Shown: positions 12,131 to 24,900 of the stretch, in pieces | Position numbering within the stretch: position 1 is the stretch's first letter | How the letters are laid out: every line of letters starts with the position of its first letter | Source of the DNA: Hirudo medicinalis | Taxonomy: Eukaryota; Annelida; Clitellata; Hirudinida; Hirudinidae | NCBI GenBank assembly: GCA_011800805.1 | Contig: MPNW01000230.1 | Coordinates: 39,721-103,720 of the forward strand | DNA length: 64,000 nt | Direction: 5' to 3' | Notes under the pieces: generated by a model | Told to the model about the DNA's origin: nothing | Database searches by the model: none | What the model saw: the letters and a program-made list of their open reading frames with translations, nothing else | Position numbers and translations under genes: made by a program

Positions 12131-13487
12131 CCCCTGCAACAATCCAAATAAAACCTCAGGAATTTCCACCTGATTTCATTACTATTTAGTTGCCTCATTT
12201 TACCTTAGGCAAGGGCGACAAATGCCCCTCCCAATCGTCAATTTGGTCCTTGATGTTTTTCTGATTCCATATAATTCATTGATCATAATACAGCTCCAGC
12301 AAATTAGGAAAGCTTTCGACACAAATATTTATTACATGCTGTAGGTTTAGATAACTAAACTACAAGTTGCAAGTGTGAAAATGTTTGATGTTATTCCACC
12401 AGTACCACACATTACTCTTTACTGTTGTAGTATTTATGCATAAAAATGTGCCCCTCCCATCTCAACCGATTTTAAATCCACTGCTCATTAACCATCTTGA
12501 AGTCCAAGAACAAGGCTGCTTTTGTGATAATTTAAATACATAAATTGAACAGCCATACAACAACTTCATGTGTTCCGATGTTCTTGCAACCTTCAGTCAC
12601 AACGTTTCGCCGTAATAAGCGAGCAATAAAAAAAAATTAAAAACACGTTGAAGCATTGGAAAGCAATGGGGTCCACAATTCAATCTCTAAAGTTATCAAC
12701 AGCACCACAAACTTGTTATTAATTTGAACTCCAAAAAACCTCTAAAAGCACAATAATGAGATGTTTGCAATGCGCCAATATATAAACAAAACAAAACTAC
12801 TTTGTGATGACTATGGTGACGAACAAATAAAAAGGCAAAGGAATTTTCTTGCTTTGTTTGGGACTCCTTTAAGGCCACTTTGCAGACATGATAACATGAG
12901 TAACTCGAACTAAAAAAACTCCCCAGGATCAAATATCAAATATTCAAAGCCAAATGTTAACTTCCTCCAATTCAAATCGTGACTAGTATTACAGGCACAC
13001 AACGTGACTCACAAGAATGTTTTCCATAGCACATGAAAAGCAATTAATCACTTGTAAAGTTGGTTGACTACGAAATGCATTGAAACGGTTGGAAATAAAA
13101 TAATATCAAATTAATACCTGGTTATGTTATTGGTCCCTATTCAAGATGGTTGAGGTTATTAGAGAAGAAATCAACAAAACAAAATAAAGCATTAGAAATG
13201 ACTTTTAAAAATTACTCCAGATCACCTCGGTAACAGAAATGGTCATCATGTCACAGAAAAACAAGTCCAAACAAGCGCAACTACAGAACAAAGCACACAG
13301 ATGACTCTTATAAACAACAGCAACAACAACAACAATGAATCCAGTCCATGATTTGAAAGCAGTAGAGTAATACTTCATAGCATGAATCATTTTATTCTTT
13401 GGTTGCACATGATGAGGAAAGAAATAAATGCACAAAAAATACATTTAAAAACAAATACAACACTTCTGTAGCCAAAACAAAACCAGC
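12131..13487. other. Intergenic, 3' of the CARD gene
   Basis: AT-rich sequence without recognisable exons. Open frames here are short and carry no known motif. Confidence 0.4.
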
Positions 13488-15636
13488 TCAGTGGAGGCAA
13501 AACTCTTCTTCTGACTTCTCCAATGAGTCACCAACCACTCTTAGGTCAAGGGTCAACATTTCCTCATTCCTCTGGGATTCTTTCAACCACTGACAAATGA
13601 ACCTCTCCAGGTCTTGGGCAAGTTTTCCAGATTCCAAATCCTTTTTCACTGTCTCAACCTATTTGAAGGTTGAAATGCAAACTTCAATGGAGACAAATTA
13701 AATTAAAAAGCATATTAATAAAGTATTCTCAACATACAAAACATAACAATTGCTGAACATTGTTTGTGCTCTGGCAAGTCAGAAGTTATACTAACTTAAG
13801 AAACAGTTCCTGAGTGGTTCAAGTCTTATTGACCTATCATAAGTGACCAAACACTGAACCAATCAAACATTCAACTCAAGATATTCTATTTACAAGCAAT
13901 TTTAAGCAGCTGATTGATCTAGTTTTAATGTTTCTGGTATTAAACCAACCATGCATTAGTTGCTTTGAGCACAGTTGCAATCATCAAAGTAATGGCTACT
14001 CGTTGATATGCAATTGTTATTTATGCAAATCATCACAGGATTTGTCAGCAATTCACAAACCTGATCAGGTTTTGTGCAAATGAACTTGAGATGAAGCTTG
14101 TTGTTTGATGAATTTGCCTCCAAAAACAAAACCCCTCGATCTTGTTCAAAATATCTGCAACCAGATCAAATGTACGTTGAGTAATAAATTTAATGGCTTT
14201 GAATCGAATGCAGGAAATAATCCAATCGACCTGACGAGGCATGCATGCAGTTGCGACTGGGGGCTGGCAAGATGGTCATAGATTTCACGGCAGAATGCTT
14301 GAATGTTGTGCGAAACTTCCCTCAGATCTTCATCATCAAAATCCCCAACATTGTTCAGGAAAGATGAATCAAAGCCATCAAGCATGGCATTTTTAAATGA
14401 AGGAAGCTGAATGGTTGACTCATGCTATTACAAAAGACAAGTCTTTAATTAAAAATGCTTTGCAACTATAGATCAAAAAATAATGAAACCTCATGATTAG
14501 ACTACTCACTTAAATAAAATGATGCAATGTTCCTACCAGGTGCATCTCAATCAAGCTACATACTTAATTAGTATTTTATTTAGCAATTAGTATTATTATT
14601 TTGCACTTGAAAAAACTAAACACGATGCTCTGGAAATAAAGACCTTAAAAGGTAATACCTTAAAAGACTCGTTGACCAGGTTTGTCAGTTGGACATCAGA
14701 CTTCTTTTTCTTTTGTTTCCCAAAACAATTGCAAAACAAACAAGCAAAAGCATTTCCTTTGCTTTTTGATTTCTTAATTTTGGGTTGCTTAGGCCCAGAA
14801 TTATCATCAATAGCAGCACTGAGTCTGAGGGAGGCATTTCTCTGTATTTCCAGTCTCCTAACGGTGGAAAACGTCGACTGGATGTCTTCCAGACTTATCG
14901 TGTTCTTACGAAGAATTTGTGACACAGCAAGAAACTTGACATCATTTATTGACTTGACACAGTTAACTCTTATGTACAACTCCACCTGACCTGAATACAA
15001 AACATTTGCTAAACACCAGAAGGAAGTCAACCAATTAATTAACAATTACCTTTGTGTCTGGACTTGCTGAGGTAGCCTAAAATTAAATGAGTAGACTTCC
15101 ATAAGTCTTGAGAGATAAAAATCAATCACAAATCTAAGATGGAAAAACTAACCAGAGCCACTGAGTGCTTTAATCCTGACACCATCATCAGCCATGTTTG
15201 CAAGAAAATGTTGTCCTGTGAGCCTGAGGGCATTTGTAAAAAGATTCCTGGATTGCTGCTGATTTTCAACAATCTGCAACAACTTCCTGTTCCTCTTTTC
15301 CACATCATCCTCCCCAAACCCAAGAAGTTCATCAACCTGCTCACTGCTGATGGCTCCATTTCTCATTAAATAATCTAGGATGGGTTCACAGTCAAGCATT
15401 TGGACCATCTCTTTCCTCTTGCTGAGATCCCCCTCTGCTGTATCGAACAACAGGTCGGTAGATGTGAGCGTCGTGGAAGTCGTCGACGGTTGGATGTGGA
15501 AGAGATTGGTGGACTTATTGGTCTGCACCATTCTGGTTAGGACGGGTGTCGACGCAGAGCAACTCGATCTCGTAGGAGTTACTTCTATTGATGAACAGCA
15601 TGAAACTAAAACAACAACTAAAACATTCAGCTTCAT
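13488..15636 (-). CDS. CARD-domain protein with two further alpha/beta modules
   Basis: Six exons in consistent phase: 15153-15636, 15050-15076 (27 bases), 14659-14990, 14231-14424, 14061-14154 and 13488-13658, giving 433 residues. An in-frame ATG at 15663 would add nine. The N-terminus has a hydrophobic stretch LNVLVVVLVSCC that could be a signal or anchor, then a Ser/Thr-rich linker. A six-helix caspase-recruitment domain follows (MLDCEPILDYLMRNGAISSE, then VDELLGFGEDD, then NLFTNALRLTGQHFLANM). After it come a segment QVELYIRVNC...LRLSAAIDD, a Lys/Cys-rich patch, and a C-terminal module with GVLFLEAN, LHLKFICTKPDQ, LESGKLAQDLERF and MLTLDLRVVG. That last pattern (strand, strand, GKL helix, strand) resembles a module found next to death-fold domains in invertebrate proteins; this is inference. 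CARDs recruit caspases and adaptors. I do not recognise the full protein. Confidence 0.72.
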
Positions 15637-15663
15637 AGAATAATTATCATGGCCTTCATCCAA

Positions 15664-18600
15664 TGGCTTGTCGTCATAATTAAAACTGATGACAGATGCA
15701 TTTCTATAACCTTGAAACAGAAGTACATCCTTAGATTTTAACCATTTCAGAATGATCTTTGATTTTGGGATTCTTTGATAGCAGTATTGCTAGGGGTTAC
15801 AACCAAAGTAGAAAAAAGCAAATTTAACAGATCAAACAGAACTTGCTCAAATTTCATAAACGACTGCAGTTAAATACAAGAGCAGGCTGCCATCAAAGCA
15901 TCAGGACTAAGATTCAGACACCTGAAAGCAGCAGACATCATCTATTAGAATGAGGCTTCCCAGAATCTCTCCCACTCCTCTAGCCAAGCTTACAATTATT
16001 TCTCATTGATGTGGAAGAGAATAGTAGCTATTTTTCAAGTTTTGTAAACTTATAAAGAATTATTTGTGATCTACTGTAGGACACAAACAGCTTTACAATC
16101 TTTAATATTTCCAATTGAAAGTGTTTTAGTGAAAGATGTTGATTTTGATAAAATTATTGACAGATTTGCAAATTTGAAGACCAGGAAAGTAATATAAAAA
16201 TAAATTATAACAATTTCTGTTGTAGTTCTTAAATGATTTTACCCATATTCTATCATTATCTTCTTGTGTCCTTTGTAACTTTCAGGCTCGCAAACTATTT
16301 ACTATGGGAAATTTTGTAATATAAGGTCTATTGTAAGAGGACTTGAAGGAGGTGAATGAAGGTCCATGAAGGGAGTGAGTTAACCTTTTTTGAAACCTTG
16401 AGTTTGCCACATTTGACACAAACCCTTGTGATGCTTATCAACAAATACCACATTGATGATACAAAGATTCACACATAGGTTCGTCAGCCTCAAACAAAGA
16501 AAATATTTTCAAGTCTGAAAAAGCATGTACAATGAACGATCTGTAAGCATCCCACATTCCTAATGAGATGCCCTTTTTGCATAAGATCATTCAATACAGT
16601 GTATCAAATTCAGATAAGGCTAGGCATTACAGCAAGGTTAATAATGATGATGACTAGCATTGAACCTAGTTTGACACCTGGACACAAATAAGTTCATCAG
16701 AAAGCATCTCAACATCCAATTGAAACAATGAGGAGCATTTTGTTCCATTTTTGTAACAAAACATCCCCTCTAAAGATTATTATCTCTCAAGAATTTTTTG
16801 GACTCACAAGGTAAGAGTATGACTCATCAAAAACAGCATTTCTAATCTCAAATCATTCTAGAATGTTTATCCATGTCTACATAAACAATGTAACCATATT
16901 CAGTGAATCAATTAGTGACAGCGTAAGTGGCAGAAGTTCCACCCAGATCCCAACGCTCCATTAATTTGTGGAAATCGCAAAACTTTATATCGACTAGAGC
17001 ACAATCAACATCCAACGTGATTGCACTTATTTCTTGTGTATACAAGTTGCAGGCTTGCGGATGCGCAAATTAGTAAAGAGTCACTTGTATCCTACTCTAA
17101 ATCGCAATTGGTTTCGATATAAGTTATGTAACATGCAAAACAATATTAATAGTGGTAATAAACAATGGATATAACACAAACCTTCTTCTGATCCAACATG
17201 CCCCATTGTGAATATCGCGAAAAGTGTGTAAAACTCTAGTTCCTAGTAAAATATTTAAGAACGTCACAAATTTGGTATCGCAATCAACATGATGTTACTA
17301 ATACATGCTTCCTAATAATGCAAGTCCCCGCTAAGTGAAGTGAAGACCCCTTGCAGCTATGATATTAAGACGAACTAGGAGCTTACTAAAACGGTGCGAG
17401 ATAAACGTATTGTTGTTTTTTTACTTTAATTTTTAATCATAAGAAATTATATGTGCAAAAAGACAATACATTGCGAATACAAAATTATGTGTCAGAAATT
17501 TTGGGATGGCCTTCCAAAATGAAATTTACAAGAAGGCAATAATGTTGTCACATTATGTCTATTTACAAATTATTTATAAAAGGGTTAACTTGTAAGGGTT
17601 ATCTAATACCAACAAAAACTGCCTGTAAAATCTTAACATGTCATTCTTGTGATATAGTATCTTTACTATTGGTTAATGTCGAACCGATAAACTTCAAAAT
17701 TTACATAAATTTAATTTTAAATAACAATTGAGATTACATGCAACAACATACATAAAATATTTTTTATAAGTGATTGTCGCTAAAATAAAACATTATTTTT
17801 TAAATGAAGATCAAATCTCCTCACATTCGGACAAGACATTCGAATCAGTGCCACGTTCTTCGATTTTTTAAACATTTCTCCAGGAAAGGAAAGGATTCTC
17901 CAAATGGTTAAAATTTCGTTCATTTCATAGCAGATAGTTCATTTTTACGTCCTCAGAGCTACAACTTTAGAAATGAATATAATTAAAGATCAAGAAATAA
18001 ATTCCAAATATTATAATTTAAAACTTCGCAATTGAAAATAAATATGAGTGTCTGCTAACTTCAGCTACGTTAAAGACTAAGCTTTTACCATTGCATAAGT
18101 GTTTGCTGGCGGAAGACAAGTAAATATAACTAAATTATCAAGGCAATTAGATAGCATTACATAAACAAAATTTGAGGGATGCAGATGTAAGAGTAGATGT
18201 AATGGGGTAGATGAGGTAAAGGGGCAAAGTGGGAAATCGCTAAAAATTACTATTCAGAGCATAAAATCATCCCAGCAGTGATTGGCTTTATTATATCATG
18301 TGAAAAGGCGACCCCATTACTAAAAATTATTTTCACCTGGAGCGGAGATAGTATAGGGAGCAAATATATTTTTGGATCTACGTTGAACTTATATTTGATG
18401 TAAAATATTTAGGACAGCGCCCTAACAATAAGTATTATAAACTTAAAAAATATCATGGTAAAGTATCTTATTGACTACAAAATATACTTGATTGTTTATA
18501 TCTACTTTAGATATTTTTTTTTTGGACTGCTTTTCTGTACCACTATCAAAGGGGAAAATGGGGTACGGTTGTTTTAACGGTAATGATACAGAGTTTGATT

Positions 18601-18785
18601 AGAGTGGCGTATGTTCAACAGAATGTTCACGATCATGGTATGACCATTAGACCGTGAGAGAGCACATGATAACGATAATAATGTCCTTGTTTTTATCTTA
18701 TTTAAGTGTGCTAAAACTAAGCCTATTATAAATTACACAATATTAATTAAACGAGATTAGTAAGAGAACATAATCGCTCTTTTTG
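15664..18785. other. Intergenic, no gene recognised
   Basis: About 3.1 kb of AT-rich sequence between the CARD gene and RSRC2. It has no convincing exon, RNA gene or named element. G-rich patches near 18180-18240 and 18545-18580 are direct rather than inverted, so I do not call an element. Confidence 0.4.
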
Positions 18786-19008
18786 GTAAAACGTTCCAAA
18801 ATAGATTGAATCTACAAAAACATTTATCTGTGTAATATTTTAAATTAAAATATATTCATTGCAATAATATTATTCTTACAATTTAAAATTTATAGTGAAA
18901 CGTTCCAAAACAAATCGAATCTATAAAAATATTTATCTTTGTAATAGTTTTATATTAAAAATATATGCGTTACAATAATACTATTTTTAAAATTTAAAAT
19001 TTTGATTC
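18786..19008. repeat. Tandem duplication, about 110-base unit, two copies
   Basis: Two adjacent copies (about 18786-18895 and 18897-19008) each begin with AAACGTTCCAAAA and run through ATTGAATCTA or CGAATCTATAAAAA, AATATTTATC and CAATAATA. Identity is roughly 80 percent. It ends about 80 bases upstream of the RSRC2 start, so it may overlap its promoter. Confidence 0.7.
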
Positions 19009-19085
19009 AAATCTTTTATAACGTTAAGGAACTTCTTATATATTTCTGATTGCTATTGCGCTCCAGTGGAGGTTGCCATATTTTT

Positions 19086-21667
19086 ATGTCCACACAAATG
19101 TCGAAGCTGGTCGGTTACGATAGCGGGGATGAAAGTGCTAGCGAAACTGTCGCCTTCATGGTACAGCAAAATGAGGTAGTTTAACATTGCGAACATTGTT
19201 AATAATTGAATGGGATGCTAAAATGCATAAAATAACTTGCCAAAAGTCTTTAAAGTTGGTACATGTACTTTTCCGTCCATTTAAGAGTTTAACCCTCCAC
19301 AAACATTGATTGGAATCAAGTTTAATGGCCAAAACTGTATCAATTAAATAAATGACAAAACCACAAAATTGCATTCTTTAGCACTCGATTATTGTTGTCC
19401 AAAACTTTTATGTATTTGGTTAAAGTAATTCATAGAGCGAAGCAATAGAGCTGGATCATTGGTTTTAGCATCCCTGAAATATGATGGTTGCCATTATTTA
19501 TTGTGTATGAAAGACATGTACCATTTATATCATAAACTCATCTTTACCATATTTTACAACTGTTTTTGCTTTATAATTATAACTCAAGTCACCCTTGGTG
19601 ACTTTATCTGAAAACTGGATCAACCCTTTTGGTTTGGCAATCTGCTGCAAATGTGAGTACATGAAAGAAAGACCTTTGTAATTATACATCTCATGTTATG
19701 GCATTATCTAATTTTTAGAGTGCTAAAGAATGCTCTAAGATGGATGCTGAAATGTTATTCTTATGGTTTATTGATTTTGATTTTAATGGCTCACTTGTTT
19801 TTCATTGGAGTGTGTTGTCATATAGGGAGAGGAAGTTTGTTCAAAAGAGAAATCATTGGAAGATGAGTGGGACAGTTTCAATCAAATGATTTCTGGAAAT
19901 GCATCAGATAACAAAGAAATTTTGGTAAGTTATCCTGCTAGGTCACTTCAAGTCACATCAGATCCATCACCTGGTCCAAATGACGTGATTATTAGAACAA
20001 AACAACTTACGGATACTAAGTCAGGTTTGTATGACATTATATTAGACTATTTGTTATCATAGTATTATATTTGCTATCAGACTTATTGATTTGTAAATGA
20101 TATTTTGTTCAGATACATCCAAATCAGATATGTTGTATGACCCACTGAACCAAAATTCAAGTGATGAGGATGGCAACAAAGATGAAATTTTGAATACCTT
20201 AAATTTACCTGCCAAGGTTTGGTTGTGATGGTTGAAAGATTCCTTTCATAATATTTCATTCCAAGACTTTTCATTAGGAACAAAATAAGGAAAGATTTTT
20301 CAAAGAGGAGATTGCTGAACAGGAAAAGATAACCAACCCACCAAGAAGCTCCAAAGATTCAAAATTGCCGGAGAGGAGGGATGAGTGCAGTGATGATAAG
20401 GTGCATAAAAGAAGCAGGAGGGACTCCTCATCTAATGAATCAGCATCTCCAAAAAGCAAGAAGAGCAAGGTCTCTCCACAACATAAAAAATCTGTTAGTT
20501 TGCTAATTATATGAATAGTGATCCTCGTTCTGATATACAAAAGAATTATTTTAACAGACAAGAAACCGTTCTCGATCAAGAGAAAGATCAAAAGAGAGAT
20601 CTAGAAGGAGGCATGATTCAAGAGAAAGGAGCTCATCAAGAAGCAGGCATAAACACAGAAGCTCCAAGAATGCCAGGAGGAGCCGGTCAAGGTAGAACTG
20701 ATTCTTTAAAATGGGTGCTTGTTAGAATTGTATGAAGTGTGGTTATTTCTGTTGGCTCAAGGTCAAAGCAGCACAATAGGAGGAGGTATGACAGACACAG
20801 GTCTAGGTCAAGATCTGATTCAAGTTCTCATCATAGGCATCGCAGAACCAAGCCAGCTTCAAAAAACACTGGATCAGTCAAGGTTTCAAACCCAAAGAAT
20901 TTCAAGGAGCAACTCAAAGCTATGTTCCTCCAAACTCAAAACCAAACAGCTGAAGAAATTGAGAGAGAGATCCATCTCGATGACAAGAATCTTTGTGAGT
21001 TACTTTTAAAATTTAGGTAATTCTTCTCACGTTGATTCTCAAAATTATTTAGTGACAGCAAATGAGAAGAAGAGCTTCTTGCCACTCAATAATTCCAATC
21101 CATTGGCAGCAATGGTGGCAGGGAGTTCAAAAACAACACCTCAGCAGGCATTGGCCCAAACAATGGCAGCGATGCATGCCAAGGTTCAGGAGATAACTGG
21201 TGTGGCAGTGCCGAAATATTATAATCCTTCTGCTATAAACCCCATCAAATATGCAGAGCAACTCAAAAAGAGGAAATTACTCTGGTCAAAAAGCAAAGAG
21301 GTTGACAAGGACAAAGAGGTATGGTCGGGATGATCATTTTTCAAAATGTCTGTTTAGTTACAATAACTTTTTTTATGGATAGGTCGACGTTAAAACACAA
21401 GCACAATGGTCGAATACATCCTTCGTCTCTGATCAGGATGGCAAGATGGCTGCTAAATTTAGAAAGTTAATGGGTATCAAAGAGGATGAAAGGTTGGCAG
21501 CAATGGCCAGAGATGAAGATCTGAGCAAGCTGACTGAGGAGCAAAGGAAGAAGCAAGAGGAGCTATTCCAGCAACTTGCAAGGGAATACGACTTCGCCAG
21601 GATGACCACCCACACCTGCCGCGGAGTAGGTCTCGGGTTCACTTCCCACAACTTATCTCAGTCGTGA
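19086..21667 (+). CDS. RSRC2: RSRC2-like arginine/serine-rich coiled-coil protein
   Basis: Nuclear SR-related protein of the spliceosome neighbourhood. Eight exons in consistent phase (19086-19175, 19826-20024, 20113-20216, 20278-20493, 20558-20691, 20762-20994, 21053-21318, 21383-21667) give 508 residues; a second in-frame ATG at 19098 is equally possible. The N-terminus is acidic, with LVGYDSGDESASE. The middle is an RS region (RNRSRSRERSKERSRRR, RHRSRSRSDSS). The C-terminus is the diagnostic part: VAVPKYYNPSAINPIKYAEQ, LKKRKLLWSK, then KFRKLMGIKEDE, a coiled coil, and the SMAP-type end TCRGVGLGFTS. These match vertebrate RSRC2 in order and spacing. A polyadenylation signal follows at 21707. 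The gene converges with AUTS2, with 289 bases between the stops. Confidence 0.93.
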
Positions 21668-21706
21668 TTTCCACTTAACTGTTTTGTATATAGCTTAATG
21701 TTTGGA

Positions 21707-21712
21707 AATAAA
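21707..21712 (+). promoter_or_regulatory. Polyadenylation signal of RSRC2
   Basis: AATAAA lies 40 bases after the RSRC2 stop codon, on the gene's own strand, before the convergent AUTS2 gene. Confidence 0.6.
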
Positions 21713-21956
21713 TGTTATCATCAATATTTTATTGACATCAATTCTCTGCTGTAACAATTGGTAAAAATGCCTCAATGTTCCAAATCAACAAATTTTAAAA
21801 TTCTAGTGGAAGACAAAACAACCAAGCAATGTCACATTTACTGGGGTAATTCTCTAACAATGATTGAAAAGCTATATTTGCCAGAAAAAAAATTTAGGGG
21901 TGACAAAAGTTCAAGGTCAAATACTGCAGTTCAGATGTTTATGGGTGATGAAGGGC

Positions 21957-24900
21957 TCATCGATAGGGGGGTAGGAGGGGTGGCACTGGTAGGCACATTG
22001 AACTCTTGCTTTGGGTGCCTTCTTGAGGTTTGCTAGGTACTGCAGGTGGATACATTCCTGGTGGGTAAGAGCCCCACATGTGGGGATGGTTTGAAGGTGG
22101 AGGTGCAAGCCCAGAGTCAGTATGTTTTAAGAAAGGTGACCTTCTCGAGGGGTCAAGCATTTGGGGGAGGAGGCCACTCCCTATTAGCTCTGGATATGGT
22201 TTAGCAAATCCACCATGGAAGTTGGGGTAACCCAGTGGAAGTTCCTGTTTCGTTGGGGGTTTGTTGACACTTGACATACCATATCTTTGTGACTGCAGAC
22301 TGGAAAGGTGCAGATTGGGTTGGATTGAGTTGTTTGGCCCTGGAGGTGGAAAGAAGGGAAAGCTGCCGAGACTAGGATTGCTTGGAGTTCGATTTCTGCG
22401 GTGAGATTCTGGAGAGGGAAGTCTTGCATCCTTGGAGGCTGTTGAGTATTTGTCGGCCATGAGCTTGCGGTCCTGCTGACTCCTGAACAAATCCTCCCCA
22501 AGGGGGAGGAATGGAGGGAGTGATGATGAAAAGGGATTTAGTGGACCTTTGCTAAAGTACGTTGGGTCATTTGCAGCAAGATTTCTATTGAAAGGTCCCA
22601 TGCTGCTATCAAGAAAGTCCTTTTTTTCATTGAAAGCATTGATTGGCTGATGAAGGAAATGTCCTGAAGCAAGGGACGAATACGTGAAGTCCTCTACTTG
22701 GCCTCTGCCAGAGTTGATCCTCAATACAGTATCTCTAAAATTGGAAGTTTAAAATGAATCATTTTAAAAAGAATGTAATGTGCTGCCTCTAACCTTTCCT
22801 TCCTGGCAAAGTCCATCATCCTCAAATCTACACTTTCTTGTCCTGCTCTTTCTGTCTTCATACTGAGCGGATTGTTCACCCATCCCTGTCTTAGGGGTGG
22901 AGGGGATCCTAACCTCCCTGTAATATAACAGATGCTTAATAAATGAGTTTCTAGCAACTAGTTTAATGGAACCAATTACCTGTAGAAGGTTTATAGGTAA
23001 GGTTAGCTTCATTGCTCTTGGAGTTATTAAATTTGAGCCCATACGAAGCATCTTCGGCCTGCTGCTTCAAGCCTCGGCAATGCATCAGGATCCTCCAAGC
23101 CAGTTGAACATGTGCAGAACACCATCTTCCTTTAAAGCCAGGCCTTCCATTTCCATTGCTTTGTTTCTGTTCATCAAGTCATTAAACTCATTGTAATCAT
23201 CTACATTCATTCTCTTGGAATGCATTTGACACAATACGTAGTCCAGTTGTCCACAAATGTTATGTTACGATAGAGGCAGTGCAATAACCAAAAAAATAAA
23301 CCGTAATATATTTACAGTTTATACACTTAGGAATTAAACATTACTTGTCATTTTGTTCAACTTATGTTAATCTTGAACCAACATAAATACAAGTGAGCAA
23401 ACTAGAAAAAGGATAATGTTCATGTTAGCGATTATTCCAAATATCAATACCAAGATTAAGTCTAATTTCTCCTGAAGAATCATTGACTCCTATTAATATT
23501 TTAATGCCCTAATCGTCTGGCCATGTAATTGAGGTTACCATGCACACACTTGCACAATTACATTCACATGCAAAGGGCACGTGATTTTCATTAATTAATT
23601 ATAATACCACTCATTTATATTTTATGAATTACTTATCTCACCCAATCTCGGTCACGAAACTTTGCAAGCAATTGAGAGGCAGGTAGTGAGTTTGATCTGT
23701 GGTCTGCCTATGTGAGAACCATCACAAAAAACTATGAAAAGACAAATTTTATTTAAAAAGATGCCCACCAAAAGGCCTCACCATGGGCATGAAAGCACCC
23801 CTCGTAGGGAGACCAGGACGTGTATGAATGGAGGAGCTAAAAATGTTGGCGGATGGTTGGAAGTACATGGGTGGTGCCATCTGTGTCTAAAATTATTTTT
23901 TTTATAAAATAAGATAAATTAAACACATCTCATTGAAACCTTGTTCCAATCAAAAGTTTTAACCTGCATCGGATGGACGGGAGGAGGGACTGTTGGCAAG
24001 GGGGCATAAGGAGATGCAGGCACCACATGCTGATGATGATGGAGATGTTGATGCTGATGCATTTCTGTCCTCAATGTCAAGGTTGGTTGCAAACCAGGAA
24101 TGGCCATAGGGATGTTAATACCTGTTCCTAAGAGTGGCATTGTACGAAGGCTCCCACTGCCATCTTGCAAGAAACGATCATTTAGTCCCTGCTGGACTCT
24201 CAACATCTCTTGGTCTGAAATAATTTTAATATTATGCAATTCCATTTCTAATTCCCAAAATATTTAAAAACCACTTACTTGCAGCCATTTGAGCAGCAAG
24301 AAGTTCAAATTGTCCCCATCCAGGCATCATCATCGGAGGCTGTTGAGGAGGAAGCGTCACGCCAAGTCCTGCGGGTGGGACCACTGTAGGCATAGAAAGA
24401 CAGAAACCACCACCAGTATGGATGGGTGGAGTCAGTCTTGGTGGAACAAAAGCAGGAGGCCTGAATGGCGGAAGTCGGTCAGATATTCGAGGACTATCAG
24501 CTCTGCCTCGATGTCTTGGAGAAAACCCAGCTTTGGAGGAGGAAGACAAGGATGACAGGGGGCCAATTGAGGAAGTTTTACGGCTCCCCGAAGAACATGA
24601 CTTCTTATCTCCAGAAAGACTTCAAATAAAAATTAGCATTTAAAATTGGCAACATGTAAGGGGAAAAAAAGAAGCACACTTTTTATGCTTGTTTTTGACA
24701 CGACTTGCATCGTATCGGACGTCTGTTCTAGCACATCCAACAAGCAAAGAGTCATTTCTGAGCGCTTTCCCATCTCCGAACACGAGCCCCGCATACCATC
24801 GCACCCACGATGTTCCGCCACTGTGGCTTGAAGAATCGTCTAGAACCAAGACGACATCATCGGGCGTTGGCGATCTCCTTTTCAACGAAGATTCCTTTTT

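Noticed and set aside
18180..18600. Possible transposon with G-rich ends (GGGGTAGATGAGG and GGGAAAATGGGGTACGG)
   Set aside because: The ends are in direct, not inverted, orientation and poorly matched.
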